Assembly (NCBI GenBank): GCA_900762325.1
Contig: CAAFGG010000028.1
Coordinates: forward strand, 14,663 to 78,662
Direction: 5' to 3'
DNA: 64,000 nucleotides
DNA from: an uncultured Collinsella sp.
Lineage (GTDB): Bacteria > Actinomycetota > Coriobacteriia > Coriobacteriales > Coriobacteriaceae
The notes beneath the pieces are model-generated. The model was not told the origin of the DNA. It ran no database searches and saw only the letters and a list, made by a program, of their open reading frames with translations. Numbering within the stretch: position 1 is the stretch's first letter; the number at the start of each line of letters is the position of its first letter. Both the position numbers and the translations under genes were made by a program. Shown here piece by piece: positions 7,218 through 16,375 of the stretch.

Positions 7218-8645
7218 CTAGAGCGTTTGAAGCAGGGCGATGAGGAAGCGAACACCCTGGAGGTAGGCGCGGCGGGTGATGCGCTCGTTGGTGCCGTGGA
7301 CACCGCGATCGCACTCGTCATCGTCGACCACAAACGCCGAAAAACGAATGCATTCGGAGCAAATGTGCTGGTAGTTGGCAGCGTCGGTCGCGCCGATCAC
7401 GGTTGAGGGCACAATGCGGACGGGGCCCTCGTCCGCCGCGCTCGATCCGTTTTCGTCCGCCCCCTTTGGATCGCGGAAATAGCGGGCGGCGATGGAGCGA
7501 ACCGCCTCGAGGCCGGGACCACCGATGCGCGGGGACGGCGAGGGTTCGGAGCTGCCGAGGCCCAGCTCCACTTCGACACGACCGGCAAGGTCCGCCCCGG
7601 CAACCGCCTCACGGCAGCGCGCCACAACGTCGGCCACGCTCGTGCCCTCGAGCATACGGAAATTGATATTGGCCCACATATCCTGCGGCATCACGTTGGC
7701 GCCGGTGCTGCCGCCCTCGATCTGCGTGGGCGCGCAGGTGGTGGTCACGAGCGGATAGAGCTTCTTGCTGGCGAGGCACTCGCGCACGATGGCGTCCTTG
7801 TTGGAGGCAATCTCGTCGGCCGTGTAGAGCTCCAGCTCGACGAGCTGTGCGGCAAGCAGGTCCGTGACGCGCGTCGGCCACTCGATATCGCAGATTGCGG
7901 TGATGGCACGGCTCAACACCTCGAGCGACGTGCCGCCGTAGGGGTTGGAAGAATGCCCACCCGCGCTCTTTGTCTTGAGCACAATGTCGGCATAACCCTT
8001 CTCAGCCAGGTCGGCGTGCATGAGCCAACCCTCGCCCGCGTTGTACTCGGCAGCCGAAACAATACGGTAGTCACCCTCGTCGATCAGATATTCAAGTTCA
8101 ACACCGCGCTCCTCGAGCACGCGGCCGATAGCTCCAGCGCCGTACTGCGTGGTTTCCTCGTCCTGGCCAAAGGCGAGCAACAGCGAACGCTTGTGCTCCC
8201 AGCCGTGCGCCAACGCATACTCAACCGCCTCGAGAATGCCTGCGACCTGATCCTTCATGTCGATAGCGCCGCGACCCCAAATGTAGGTGTCGTCCACCTG
8301 TCCGCTAAAGGGGGCGTGCGTCCAGTCGGCCTCGGTACCCGGCACCACGGGGACCACGTCCATGTGGCCCATGAGCATGACGGGTTTGAGGGCGGAGTCG
8401 GAACCGCCAAGCGTCACCAACAGCGAGTGGTCGATAAGCTCGACCTCGCCCGCCGCAAACACGCACGGCCAGGCCTGCTGCATATAGGCGCGCAGGTCGT
8501 CGAAGGGCTGCCAGTCCACCGCCTCGGCATCCATGCTCGAGATGGTCGGAAACGACAGCACGCGGCCCAAGCGCTCGCACGCGCCGGCCTCGTCCATATC
8601 GGCAAAATCGTCCTCATGCGCAAAGAAGCGCCAAACCTCGGCCAT
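7218..8645 (-). CDS. M20 family metallopeptidase (carboxypeptidase S-like)
   Basis: This is a dizinc peptidase or deacylase of the ArgE/DapE/CPS1 clan, 475 residues. Metal ligands are visible: H94 and D96 in GHMDVVP, D129 in GRGAIDMKD, the Glu pair at 163-164 in FGQDEE, and the dimerisation-domain motif GGHSSNPYGG. The overall layout is closest to CPS1-type peptidases that cleave C-terminal residues or N-acyl amino acids. Its ATG (8643-8645) has AAAGGA upstream, and it lies 72 bp after a glnQ-type ATPase gene in the same direction. That suggests it processes peptides or acyl amino acids linked to the transporter's substrate. No signal peptide is seen, so it is probably cytosolic. Confidence 0.85.
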   Translation of the reverse strand: MAEVWRFFAHEDDFADMDEAGACERLGRVLSFPTISSMDAEAVDWQPFDDLRAYMQQAWPCVFAAGEVELIDHSLLVTLGGSDSALKPVMLMGHMDVVPVVPGTEADWTHAPFSGQVDDTYIWGRGAIDMKDQVAGILEAVEYALAHGWEHKRSLLLAFGQDEETTQYGAGAIGRVLEERGVELEYLIDEGDYRIVSAAEYNAGEGWLMHADLAEKGYADIVLKTKSAGGHSSNPYGGTSLEVLSRAITAICDIEWPTRVTDLLAAQLVELELYTADEIASNKDAIVRECLASKKLYPLVTTTCAPTQIEGGSTGANVMPQDMWANINFRMLEGTSVADVVARCREAVAGADLAGRVEVELGLGSSEPSPSPRIGGPGLEAVRSIAARYFRDPKGADENGSSAADEGPVRIVPSTVIGATDAANYQHICSECIRFSAFVVDDDECDRGVHGTNERITRRAYLQGVRFLIALLQTL

Positions 8646-8717
8646 GACATCCTTTCGATTGTGACGACAAAGGCCGCCCCACGGGAGCGGCCCTGCAACG
8701 TAAGCGTTTGCGGTCGG

Positions 8718-9503
8718 TTATTTGTCCTCGAGATAGCGAGAGAGGAACTCACGAGTGCGCTGGTGTTTGGGGTTGCCAAAGAGCTCGGCCGGCGCGGCGT
8801 CCTCGAGTACCACGCCCTTGTCCATAAAGACCACGCGGTCGGATACGGTTCGGGCAAAGGCCATCTCATGCGTGACGACGACCATGGTCATGCCGTCGGC
8901 AGCGAGCTTGCGCATGACCTCGAGCACCTCGCCCACGATCTCGGGGTCGAGTGCCGAAGTCGGCTCGTCAAACAGCATGATCTGCGGATTCATGCACAGG
9001 GCGCGCGCGATGGCCACGCGCTGCTTTTGGCCACCGGACAGGCGACCCACGGCGGCGTGCGCGAACTTTTCGAGCCCCACACTCGTCAGATGCTCCATTG
9101 CGACCTTCTCGGCCTCGGCCTTGCTCATCTTTTTGAGCGTGACGGGCGCAAGCGTGCAGTTGTCGAGCACATCCATGTTGTTGAACAGGTTAAAGCCCTG
9201 GAACACCATGCCGATGTCCTCACGCAGCTTGTTAATGTTGCAGCGCTCGGCCGTAAGGTCCTGGCCGTGGAACCAGATGTGGCCCGCGTCCGGGGTCTCG
9301 AGCAGGTTGAGGCAGCGCAGGAAGGTTGACTTGCCCGAGCCCGAGGCGCCGATGATGGTGACGACCTCGCCGGGGTTAACGGACAGGTCGATGCCCTTGA
9401 GCACCTCGAGCGAGCCGAAGCTCTTGCGCAGGCCCTCGACGCGGATGAGCGGGCCATTGGTCTGTGCGGCGGCCGTGGTGCTGGTAGTGGCGGTATCTGC
9501 CAT
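8718..9503 (-). CDS. Polar amino acid ABC transporter, ATP-binding protein
   Basis: GlnQ/HisP-type ATPase, 261 residues. Walker A reads GASGSGKST, the signature LSGGQKQRVAIARAL, and Walker B with the catalytic Glu is IMLFDEPTSALD; the H-loop is VVTHEMAFA. A short Thr/Ala-rich extension precedes the core. The start at 9501-9503 has GAGGAG upstream; an upstream in-frame Met would overlap the permease gene and has no ribosome site. It forms an operon with the permease (22-bp gap) and the binding protein. The substrate is probably a polar or acidic amino acid, but specificity cannot be read from sequence. Confidence 0.93.
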   Translation of the reverse strand: MADTATTSTTAAAQTNGPLIRVEGLRKSFGSLEVLKGIDLSVNPGEVVTIIGASGSGKSTFLRCLNLLETPDAGHIWFHGQDLTAERCNINKLREDIGMVFQGFNLFNNMDVLDNCTLAPVTLKKMSKAEAEKVAMEHLTSVGLEKFAHAAVGRLSGGQKQRVAIARALCMNPQIMLFDEPTSALDPEIVGEVLEVMRKLAADGMTMVVVTHEMAFARTVSDRVVFMDKGVVLEDAAPAELFGNPKHQRTREFLSRYLEDK

Positions 9504-9525
9504 GATGATTCTCCTCGTCTTGAGC

Positions 9526-10674
9526 CTAATTGGAGCTGGGCAGCGTGGCAGGAGCCTCGGCGCCGAGCTTTTTGCCAAAGGCCTCGAGCAGGCGGCTCGC
9601 CACGAGCGTCAGGATCAGGTAGACCACGAGCGCCACGCAGTAGACCTCCATCTGGCGGTAGTACACGCCGGCGACGGTGGTGGTGGCGTACATGAGGTCG
9701 AACACGCCGATGACCGAGAGCACCGACGAGTCCTTGATGTTGATGATGAGCTCGTTGGTGAGCGCCGGGATCGCGTTTTTAATACCCTGAGGGAACACGA
9801 CCTTGCGCATAGCCTGCCACTGCGACAGGCCCAGCGAGCGCGCTGCCTCGGCCTGGCCGGGATCGATGGACTCGATGCCGCCGCGCAGGACCTCCATCAT
9901 GTAGGCGGTGGAGTTGAGCGAGATGGTGACGAGGCCGGCGGTGAAGGTACTCCAAATCTGGTTGGCCTGGGCAGTCTCGAAGCCCATGCCGCGCAAAACG
10001 GTGAAGCCCGCGTAATAGATGAGCAGGCCCTGGACCATCATGGGCGTGCCGCGCACGATGGTGGAGTAGACGGTCGCAAAGCCGCGGCCGATGCTCTTAA
10101 AGAAGCGCACCAGGTCGTTGTCTACGCGGTCGAAGGTCTGAATACGCAGGAACACAAAGAGCAGCGCCAAGAAGAATGCGATGACGGTGCCGAAGGTCGC
10201 GAGCGCGATGGTGATCTCGATGCCACGGATGAAGAAGTCGCCGCTCTTGTAGGTCATGTAGACCAAGCTCGACAAAAAGTCGCTGGGGTTGGAATCCGAG
10301 ACAATGCTCACCTGCACCAGATCGATAAACGACATGACGCAGCGGTCGACAAAGAAGATCGCCGCGATGACGACCACGACATAGCTGCCCAGGCGCGCGC
10401 CGCGACGGAAACGCTCGGATGCAAACGGTGACTTTTCGCGATAGTCGCTCCAGTGCATAACCTTGGTGACGAGCGCTGCCGCCGACACGACGAGCCAGGC
10501 CCAAAGAATCGCCCAAAGGCAATCCTGGAAGATGCCGGTGGGCGCCAAAAAGCTCAGCGGCGTGGGGTTGCGCTGGCTAAATGCCAAGCCGAGCGCCGCG
10601 ATAACGCTCGTGCCCAGGTACACATAACGGTGGTCGGCCTTGATAAAGGAGGCCAGACGATTGATGCCTTTCAT
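9526..10674 (-). CDS. Polar amino acid ABC transporter permease
   Basis: Membrane subunit of the HisMQ class, 382 residues, longer than typical 220-residue permeases because of an N-terminal extension of about 150 residues containing two or three extra membrane segments. The C-terminal part carries the ATPase-coupling (EAA) loop, EAARSLGLSQWQAMRKVVFPQ. The core starts near GIEITIALATFGTVIAFF. The start is ATG at 10672-10674, 9 bp after the binding-protein gene stop. Permeases with this extension occur in other actinobacteria and firmicutes, so the extension is unlikely to be an artefact. Confidence 0.92.
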   Translation of the reverse strand: MKGINRLASFIKADHRYVYLGTSVIAALGLAFSQRNPTPLSFLAPTGIFQDCLWAILWAWLVVSAAALVTKVMHWSDYREKSPFASERFRRGARLGSYVVVVIAAIFFVDRCVMSFIDLVQVSIVSDSNPSDFLSSLVYMTYKSGDFFIRGIEITIALATFGTVIAFFLALLFVFLRIQTFDRVDNDLVRFFKSIGRGFATVYSTIVRGTPMMVQGLLIYYAGFTVLRGMGFETAQANQIWSTFTAGLVTISLNSTAYMMEVLRGGIESIDPGQAEAARSLGLSQWQAMRKVVFPQGIKNAIPALTNELIINIKDSSVLSVIGVFDLMYATTTVAGVYYRQMEVYCVALVVYLILTLVASRLLEAFGKKLGAEAPATLPSSN

Positions 10675-10683
10675 GCTGCCTCC

Positions 10684-11610
10684 CTATGCCGGCTGACGGT
10701 CGAGGCACGCGTCCCACATTTGGTCGCGCTCCTCTTGGCTAATGCCCTTGAGTGTCTTGTCGATGAGCTTAAGCAGTTTGTCCGAGCCCTTGCGGCAACC
10801 GACATTTGCCGTGACCTCCTGCTTAAAGCCCTCGCCCTCGGCAAAGTGGATGGGGACGATACCGGGATTTTGGGCCATATAGCCCTTCTCGTTCTCGGTG
10901 TTGTAGGTCACGGCGTCGCACGTGCCCTGCAGCAGATTCGAGAACACCGTGGGGACCGAATCGACCGGGTTCTTGTGCACAACGCCCGGAATCTCGTCGA
11001 TGACGGTATCGAGCATGGTGTCCTTTTGGCCGAGCACCGTGGCACCGCTGAAGTCGCTGAGCTTGGTGGCGTTTTGGTAGGGCGAGCCCTCTTTTACGAA
11101 CAGGCCAAAGTAGCCAATGAAGTACGGGTCGGAAAAGCCGACGGACTCCTCGCGCTCGGGCGTGGCGCTCATGCCGGCGATGATGAGGTCAATCTGGCCG
11201 TTGTTGAGCGAGTCGATAAGGCCCGAGAAGCTCTGCTTGACGGCAACGGGCTCGCCGCCGAGAGCCTTGCAGACGATCTTGGCGATCTGCACGTCGTAGC
11301 CATCGGTATAGGCGCCCTGCACGTTGTCGATGGGGATCGTGAACTCGCTGGCCTCGGAAACCTGCCAGTTGTACGGGGCGTAGGCCGCCTCCATGCCGAT
11401 GCGGATCTTATCCTTGCCGATAACGGAATCGGACAGGTCATCGCGACCGCCGCCCGTCGTGGGCTGGACCACCTTGAGTGTGGACGGACGCTGGCAGCCG
11501 GCAAGCGCGCCGGCGACAACGGTTGCGCTCGCAGCGAGGGCGCTACCCAAGAAGATGCGACGACTGCACACCGGCTGGGCCTGCGCGTCGCGCTGTAGTC
11601 GAGGTTGCAT
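10684..11610 (-). CDS. Amino acid ABC transporter substrate-binding lipoprotein
   Basis: Family 3 extracellular solute-binding protein, 308 residues. The N-terminus has a twin-arginine-like SRRIFLG followed by a hydrophobic run and a lipobox LAGC, so export followed by lipid anchoring at Cys is expected. The mature part has the SBP_bac_3 features KIRIGMEAAYAPYNW and GYDVQIAKIVCKALG. It leads a probable four-gene operon (binding protein, permease, ATPase, M20 peptidase). The RRxFLG pattern hints at Tat export, but the surrounding residues are also compatible with Sec. AAGG precedes the ATG. Confidence 0.92.
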   Translation of the reverse strand: MQPRLQRDAQAQPVCSRRIFLGSALAASATVVAGALAGCQRPSTLKVVQPTTGGGRDDLSDSVIGKDKIRIGMEAAYAPYNWQVSEASEFTIPIDNVQGAYTDGYDVQIAKIVCKALGGEPVAVKQSFSGLIDSLNNGQIDLIIAGMSATPEREESVGFSDPYFIGYFGLFVKEGSPYQNATKLSDFSGATVLGQKDTMLDTVIDEIPGVVHKNPVDSVPTVFSNLLQGTCDAVTYNTENEKGYMAQNPGIVPIHFAEGEGFKQEVTANVGCRKGSDKLLKLIDKTLKGISQEERDQMWDACLDRQPA

Positions 11611-11745
11611 CTGATGCCTTCCCTATGTCGTTTTGCTGACAATAAGACAGGATATACGTCAACAACCAGCAGCGCGGCATGTGCGCGAAAAATTAATAGA
11701 CACACGAGGACGATTGGCACAAAGTAACCTGTCCCCATGTACCAC

Positions 11746-11804
11746 TTGGCATGAAAAAGGCAAGGCATAGACCTTCTGGTCATGCCTTGCCTTTTTCATG
11801 CCAA
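11746..11804. terminator. Long bidirectional hairpin
   Basis: Arms of 23 bp (11746-11768 and 11782-11804, core GGCATGAAAAAGGCAAGGCA and its complement) enclose an inner GACC/GGTC stem. It lies 62 bp past the stop of the aldose-epimerase-like gene (minus strand) and upstream of the transporter operon. It may end the former transcript; each arm contains an A5/T5 run but no separate U-tract follows. Confidence 0.6.
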
Positions 11805-11866
11805 ATTGTCGCTCTGGGTGGCGCGCAGCGTCGACCGGTCCGTCGTTCGTTAGAACGGCGGAACCT

Positions 11867-12760
11867 CTAGAGCAGGGTAACGCTAAAGCTGCGAACGTCC
11901 GTCTCACCCGGTGCCAAGGTAATGGTGTTGACCTTGTGCTCAAAGACGTCGTCCTCGGTGTCCATGGTGGTGTGGCCGGTCCAGGGCTCGAGCGCCACAA
12001 ACGGGGCGTCGTTGGCGGCAGACCATACGCCGATGTACTTAAAGCCCTCAAAGTCGATCTTGACGCCGTGGCCCGACTTGCGGCCGCGCAACGTGAGCGT
12101 GGAACCCGGGGCATCGGTGAACATGATGGCGTCGTTATCGAAGCTGCGGTGCGTGATGGGCAGCACGTCCGAGTTATCGGGAGCCTTGTAGCTGCCCTCG
12201 AACGTCATAAGACCGTCGGGCGTGATGATGGGGGCCTCGTTAGTCCAAGCCTCGGTAAACGCCAGCTCGTAATCCTCGAACGCCTCGTCTTCGGCACCGG
12301 GGGCGGGCACGTTGAATGCAGGATGACCGCCCACCGAGAACGGCAGGGCCACGTCGCCGGTGTTGGTGACGGCAAAGGTCTGCGTGAGCGTGGCGTCGCC
12401 GGTCAGGGCATAGGTCATGTTGAGCTTAAAGTGGAACGGGAACGCCTTGAGCGACTCGGGCGTGTCAGTGATCTCGTAGGTGACGGACGAGCCGTCCTCG
12501 GAGACCTCGACCAGCTTGTGCTCGACGATGCGCGCGAGGCCATGACGCGGCATCTCGCAGGTGCCAGCCGCAGACGTCGCCGTGTTGTTGCGCAGTGAGC
12601 CCACGATGGGGAACAGAATGGGCGCGTGCTTGCCCCAAAAGGCCGGGTCGCCCTGCCACAGATACTCGTTGCCGTTGAGGGCAAGGCTCGTGAGCTGGGC
12701 TCCCATGGAATCGATGGCCGCGGTGAGGCCGCCGCGCTTGATGGTGGTGACGGTAGACAT
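11867..12760 (-). CDS. Aldose 1-epimerase family protein (LacX-like)
   Basis: This protein has the galactose mutarotase-like fold, 297 residues. The conserved segments GAQLTSLALNGNEYLWQGDPAFWGKHAPILFP (about 22-53) and MPRHGLAR, with VGGHPAFNVP further on, match the LacX/YihR-type mutarotase subgroup. The H of GGHPAFN is the likely catalytic base. The start at 12758-12760 has GGAGG 8 bp upstream; an in-frame Met 24 bp earlier lacks support. No sugar operon adjoins it, so the substrate is unknown. A hairpin follows at 11746-11804. Confidence 0.87.
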   Translation of the reverse strand: MSTVTTIKRGGLTAAIDSMGAQLTSLALNGNEYLWQGDPAFWGKHAPILFPIVGSLRNNTATSAAGTCEMPRHGLARIVEHKLVEVSEDGSSVTYEITDTPESLKAFPFHFKLNMTYALTGDATLTQTFAVTNTGDVALPFSVGGHPAFNVPAPGAEDEAFEDYELAFTEAWTNEAPIITPDGLMTFEGSYKAPDNSDVLPITHRSFDNDAIMFTDAPGSTLTLRGRKSGHGVKIDFEGFKYIGVWSAANDAPFVALEPWTGHTTMDTEDDVFEHKVNTITLAPGETDVRSFSVTLL

Positions 12761-12839
12761 GCTACTTCCTCCAAAAGTAAACAATAGTGTCGAGGGCTAT
12801 TGTGCCACTCTTGGCGGCAAGGAGAAGCGGCAGGCGCAG

Positions 12840-13709
12840 TTATTGAGCGATTGCGTAAAGGTCGAACCCGCCCTGCGGTGTGCTGTCGACCGTATCGGGC
12901 GCCTGCGAGTTAAAGCTCACGGGAACCATGCGCTTTGAGGCGCGGAAGCGCGTGCCATCGGTGGCGACGGGCGGCTCGTCGACGGTGAGCTCGTAGTCGC
13001 CGGGCTTGAGTTCGATGCCGTCGCCAGCGGAGTTGACATATTGATACTCGTCAATCACCTGCCCCCTGAGCGTGCGGCCCACGATATGGATGAGCATCTG
13101 GCTGTCGCCGCGGGCGGTGTCCCATGTCGCACCGTCCTTGACCTCGACCGACACATGCACCGAGCGCGTGCGGCTGAGCGATTGTTCGACAGACATCTCG
13201 ACCTTGGCGGCATCTTTGCGCTGTTGCTCCACATGGCTCCAGACATTTCCGATCGCCGAGCAAGCGATGACGCCGGCCATGAAGGCGATGAGGATGGGAC
13301 CGAGTGGTGAGCGGCGGCCAGCATCTTCCTCGCGAGCCAAGTCGGGGCGATGCGTGGGCGCAGGCGCCTGAGCACCCTGCGCGGGCACGTCGAGTATGTT
13401 AAAGGATGCCGTGCTGCCGGGGTCGATGTTATGGCGCGGCTGCGGGGTCTTGGCCGGCGAGATGGACATGTCCGCCGGCTCACCGAGTGTGGCCGTGGCA
13501 TCGGCCTTAGCCTCGTCGGCCTCGGCCTGGGCCCAGGCCTGTTCAAAGGTTAGGGGTTCGGCGGAGTCGGAAGCGGCGTCAGGCTCGACAGCGGCATCGC
13601 TGCCGGTCTCGTCCTCGTCGCTCGACACGTCACACGGCGCGGGCTCGTCCCACTCCTCGTCCGGAGCCTCGCCCTCGCTATACCACCATTCAAAGTTATC
13701 GATATCCAT
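12840..13709 (-). CDS. Hypothetical acidic protein with one membrane segment
   Basis: I do not recognise a family. The 289-residue protein starts with a strongly acidic N-terminal half (about 1-125, many Asp/Glu/Ser/Ala), then a basic stop and one hydrophobic segment (LGPILIAFMAGVIACSAIG, about 136-154), and a C-terminal domain with beta-rich character (VHVSVEVKDGATWDTARGD, then ELKPGDYELTVDEPPV). The layout suggests a type II single-pass protein with an acidic cytosolic part and an extracellular immunoglobulin- or carboxypeptidase-regulatory-like domain. It stands alone between the epimerase gene and a palindrome-rich gap. Confidence 0.75.
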   Translation of the reverse strand: MDIDNFEWWYSEGEAPDEEWDEPAPCDVSSDEDETGSDAAVEPDAASDSAEPLTFEQAWAQAEADEAKADATATLGEPADMSISPAKTPQPRHNIDPGSTASFNILDVPAQGAQAPAPTHRPDLAREEDAGRRSPLGPILIAFMAGVIACSAIGNVWSHVEQQRKDAAKVEMSVEQSLSRTRSVHVSVEVKDGATWDTARGDSQMLIHIVGRTLRGQVIDEYQYVNSAGDGIELKPGDYELTVDEPPVATDGTRFRASKRMVPVSFNSQAPDTVDSTPQGGFDLYAIAQ

Positions 13710-13793
13710 ACGGGGCGCCCCTTAGGCCTCGCAAATAAACACTTGCTAGCCTTATACCCCCAGATAGCGCTGGAGCTCGCCGGCACAGACAGG

Positions 13794-13859
13794 AAAACCG
13801 TCACAACATTCGACGCTTTTCCTCGTTTTTGAGATTTTCATCAAATGTTGTGACGGTTT
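13794..13859. repeat. 16-bp inverted repeat with about 33-bp loop
   Basis: AAACCGTCACAACATT (13795-13810) pairs with AATGTTGTGACGGTTT (13844-13859). It lies in the gap between divergent genes. Function unknown; it could be a palindromic mobile element or an operator pair. Confidence 0.55.
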
Positions 13860-13879
13860 GGGCGACTGGCTGGCAGCGC

Positions 13880-13912
13880 AATGTGACAAAGGGACTGCCC
13901 CTTTGTCACATT
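13880..13912. repeat. TGTGACAAAGGG palindrome, copy 1
   Basis: AATGTGACAAAGGG pairs with CCCTTTGTCACATT around a 5-nt loop (14-bp stem). Related copies lie at 32050-32080 and 49739-49770, so this is a dispersed family. It sits between divergent transcripts, which argues against a simple terminator. Confidence 0.65.
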
Positions 13913-13969
13913 CTGTTAGAGTTGCAGGGATTGAATCCCGCTTATCAATGCGACATTGGAGTGACAACC

Positions 13970-15211
13970 TTGATCGCCGCAACCACGCCTAAAAGTAAGT
14001 CAACCGCCGCCGCGCTCTCCCCTGCGCGCACCAAGCTCTGTCTGGCGCTGCTCGTGCTGTTGGGATTCTCGCTCGGCTGCTCCGAGTTCGTGGTCATCGG
14101 CATCGAAAGTGACTTGGCGACGGAACTCGGCGTATCACTTGCTACTGCGGGCCAGCTCATCAGCGTGTTCGCGCTCGTCTACGCCATCGCGACGCCGGTG
14201 CTTGCGCTCAGCACGGGGCGATTCCGCCGCTACCAGCTGCTCGTGTGCTACAGCATCGTCTTTGTGCTTGGCAATTTGTTTATGGCACTGGCGCCCAACT
14301 TCCAGGTGCTCTTTATCTCGCGCATTGTCCTGGGCTCTGTCTCGGGTGCGCTGCTCGCCGTGGGCGTGACGTACATCCCTGAGCTTCTGTCCCCGCAGAA
14401 AACTTCGCTTGCCATCTCGGTAGTATATGGTGCGTTTTCCGTGGCGATGGTCTTTGTGACCTCGATCGGTAAGTTTGTGGCCGACACGCTCGACTGGCAC
14501 GTTGCCATGTACGGCGCGCTGACCTTTGCCGTTTTGATCTGCGGAGCGCTCGTGGCGTTTATGCCGCGCGCTGGGCAAACCGACGAGCCCGCCACCTTTC
14601 GCGAGCAGGCGAGTCTGCTGCGCGAGCCGAGTATCATCACCGGCATGCTTATCTTTTTGTTTGGCGTGGGCTCGGTCTATGTGTTCTACGGCTACGTGAC
14701 GCCTTATCTTGAGCAGGTGCTGGGCATGGGCACGGTCGAAGCCAGTACCACGCTTATGGCCTACGGCGTGTTCTGCCTGATCTCGAACATCCTGGGCGGA
14801 TGGATCGATGCGCGCTTTGGCATGAAGGCGCTGCTTGTGACGTTTGTGCTGCAGGCGGCGGCATTGTTTGGGCTGTTTGCCGCAGGCGCTGCCATGCCGC
14901 TCGCACTTGTCTTTGTCTTTAGCCTGGCGATGCTCATGTACCTGTTCTCGGTGTCGTGCATCACGCACTTTATGGACGTGGCTCGCAGCCGCCATCCCAA
15001 ATCGATGGTGCTCGCGAGCTCGGTAGAACCCATGGCGTTTAATGTCGGCATTTCGTTTGGCACCGCGGTGGGCGGCGCCGTGGTAAGCGGAGCTGGCATT
15101 GCCTACGTTGGCGCGGTCGGTGCCGTGTTCTCGCTTGTGGCCTGGGCGCTCACGCTGGTGACGATTAAGTTGGCTCGCTGGGAGCGCAAGCGGGCGAGGG
15201 CGCAGGCGTAG
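13970..15211 (+). CDS. MFS transporter (DHA1-type exporter)
   Basis: A 413-residue, 12-helix major facilitator. The motif GFSLGCSEFVVIGIESDLATELG (start of helix 1) resembles AraJ/YdhP-type sugar or drug exporters, and the motif A region reads ALSTGRFRRYQLL. A TTG start at 13970-13972 is preferred because GGAG lies 9 bp upstream; the longer in-frame reading would place the palindrome at 13880-13912 inside coding sequence. It is followed after 45 bp by the truncated phosphatase start at 15257, so it was probably the upstream partner of that gene before the island arrived. Confidence 0.85.
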   Translation: MIAATTPKSKSTAAALSPARTKLCLALLVLLGFSLGCSEFVVIGIESDLATELGVSLATAGQLISVFALVYAIATPVLALSTGRFRRYQLLVCYSIVFVLGNLFMALAPNFQVLFISRIVLGSVSGALLAVGVTYIPELLSPQKTSLAISVVYGAFSVAMVFVTSIGKFVADTLDWHVAMYGALTFAVLICGALVAFMPRAGQTDEPATFREQASLLREPSIITGMLIFLFGVGSVYVFYGYVTPYLEQVLGMGTVEASTTLMAYGVFCLISNILGGWIDARFGMKALLVTFVLQAAALFGLFAAGAAMPLALVFVFSLAMLMYLFSVSCITHFMDVARSRHPKSMVLASSVEPMAFNVGISFGTAVGGAVVSGAGIAYVGAVGAVFSLVAWALTLVTIKLARWERKRARAQA

Positions 15212-15256
15212 ATGCGATACTCGAGCTCGATGATGGCGATCGAAAGGAAACCGCAT

Positions 15257-15301
15257 ATGCAACGTGTGCTGTTTATCTGCCATGGGAATATCTGCAGGTG
15301 A
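15257..15301 (+). pseudogene. 5' stub of low-molecular-weight phosphatase gene
   Basis: With a good ribosome site (GAAAGGAAA) the ATG at 15257 reads MQRVLFICHGNICR and then TGA. This is the P-loop region of the intact gene at 19379, cut off after 14 codons. Bases 15269-15294 are identical to 19391-19416. I read it as the original gene start, separated from its body by the island. Confidence 0.85.
15269..15294 (+). repeat. 26-bp direct repeat, left copy (attachment-like site)
   Basis: Identical over 26 bp to 19391-19416, covering codons for LFICHGNIC of the phosphatase. Together the copies bound a 4.1-kb AT-richer segment, as attL and attR sites do. Confidence 0.75.
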
Positions 15302-15535
15302 CGGAGAAGTAGCAGGTCAATCAGTGTTTCTGATCTTCTCTAAGTGAGATTTACACCATTTTTACGCCAACGGAGTTCTGCTAACGATAGCCCTTGATTT
15401 CAGGTTTGGCACCAAACAACAACGTTAATGGTTAACACGCCGAATGTATCTCAGATGACAATCGGCAGAGAGATATAATGTCTAGTAAGTGTGTAATTAA
15501 TTGACTATCACAAAGAGCTGAACGCGAGAGATTAA
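15302..15535 (+). promoter_or_regulatory. Leader of the island operon with candidate -10 box
   Basis: AT-rich, no ORF of note. A perfect TATAAT at 15474-15479 could be the -10 box for the methyltransferase gene; upstream -35 candidates are poor or badly spaced (ATGACA at 15455-15460 is only 13 bp away). Confidence 0.35.
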
Positions 15536-16375
15536 ATGTCAGATCAGTCCAAAAATAGAAGCTCAAAGCCATTCTTGCGGTGGGCTGGCGGAAAGAACTG
15601 GCTTGTTAAATACCTACCCGATTTAATTAATGACCTCGATTTCAATGACTATCACGAGCCATTTTTCGGCGGTGGTTCCGTATTCTTTGCGTTGTCTCCA
15701 GACAGAGCAATCCTCTCCGACATCAACGAAGAACTTATTAATACCTACGTGGAAGTCCGCGACAACGTCGAAAGTGTAATCGGGGTTATCGATGAGTGGG
15801 GTGTTAACGAGAAACAATATTACGCCATACGAGCAGAGGAACCGGATGACGCAATACGAAGGGCTGCCCGTTTTATCTATTTGAATAGAACATCATTCAA
15901 TGGCATCTATAGAGTCAACCGCAAAGGTCAATACAACGTGCCTTACGGAAAAAAGGATGGCTATAGATTCGATTTCCAGCGAATTCGTCTTGCAAGTGAC
16001 GCTTTGCAGGGAGCGGCGTTATTCGTGCGCTCTTTCGAAGAGTCTTTGAAAGACGTAAAGGCCGGAGATCTTGTTTTTCTCGATCCGCCATATACAGTTG
16101 CGCACAACAACAATGGCTTTATCGAATACAATAAAAAACTTTTCTCTCTTGAGGATCAATTTGAGCTAAAGAAATGCATCGACGCGATTACAGAGCTCGG
16201 GGCTTTCTACATTCTTACAAACGCCCATCATGAGGTAATTGACGAATTATTTTCCCGCGGAAGTATCAAGCTGTCTGTTTCTCGAAGCAGCACTTTGGGT
16301 GGCAAAAGCGCACGACGGGGAAGCACGCAGGAATATATTTTTACGAACATCCCTCATGCCAGGATAGGGGAATAA
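15536..16375 (+). CDS. DNA adenine N6-methyltransferase (Dam/DpnM, D12 class)
   Basis: Class alpha adenine methyltransferase, 279 residues, the usual size for the Dam/DpnM/EcoRV family. The SAM-binding motif FLRWAGGKNWL (about 13-23) and the catalytic DPPY (about 182-185, FLDPPYT) are both present, plus the family segments HEPFFGGGSVFF and FIYLNRTSFNGIYRVN. GATC is a common target of this family, but the recognition site cannot be read from sequence. The stop codon abuts the ATG of the next gene, so the two are translationally linked. The neighbour carries a nuclease-like domain, which suggests a restriction-modification role. Confidence 0.93.
   Translation: MSDQSKNRSSKPFLRWAGGKNWLVKYLPDLINDLDFNDYHEPFFGGGSVFFALSPDRAILSDINEELINTYVEVRDNVESVIGVIDEWGVNEKQYYAIRAEEPDDAIRRAARFIYLNRTSFNGIYRVNRKGQYNVPYGKKDGYRFDFQRIRLASDALQGAALFVRSFEESLKDVKAGDLVFLDPPYTVAHNNNGFIEYNKKLFSLEDQFELKKCIDAITELGAFYILTNAHHEVIDELFSRGSIKLSVSRSSTLGGKSARRGSTQEYIFTNIPHARIGE

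Noticed and set aside
13829..13969. A 47-residue N-terminal extension of the MFS transporter
   Set aside because: It would read through the 13880-13912 palindrome and has no ribosome site; the TTG at 13970 has GGAG at good spacing.
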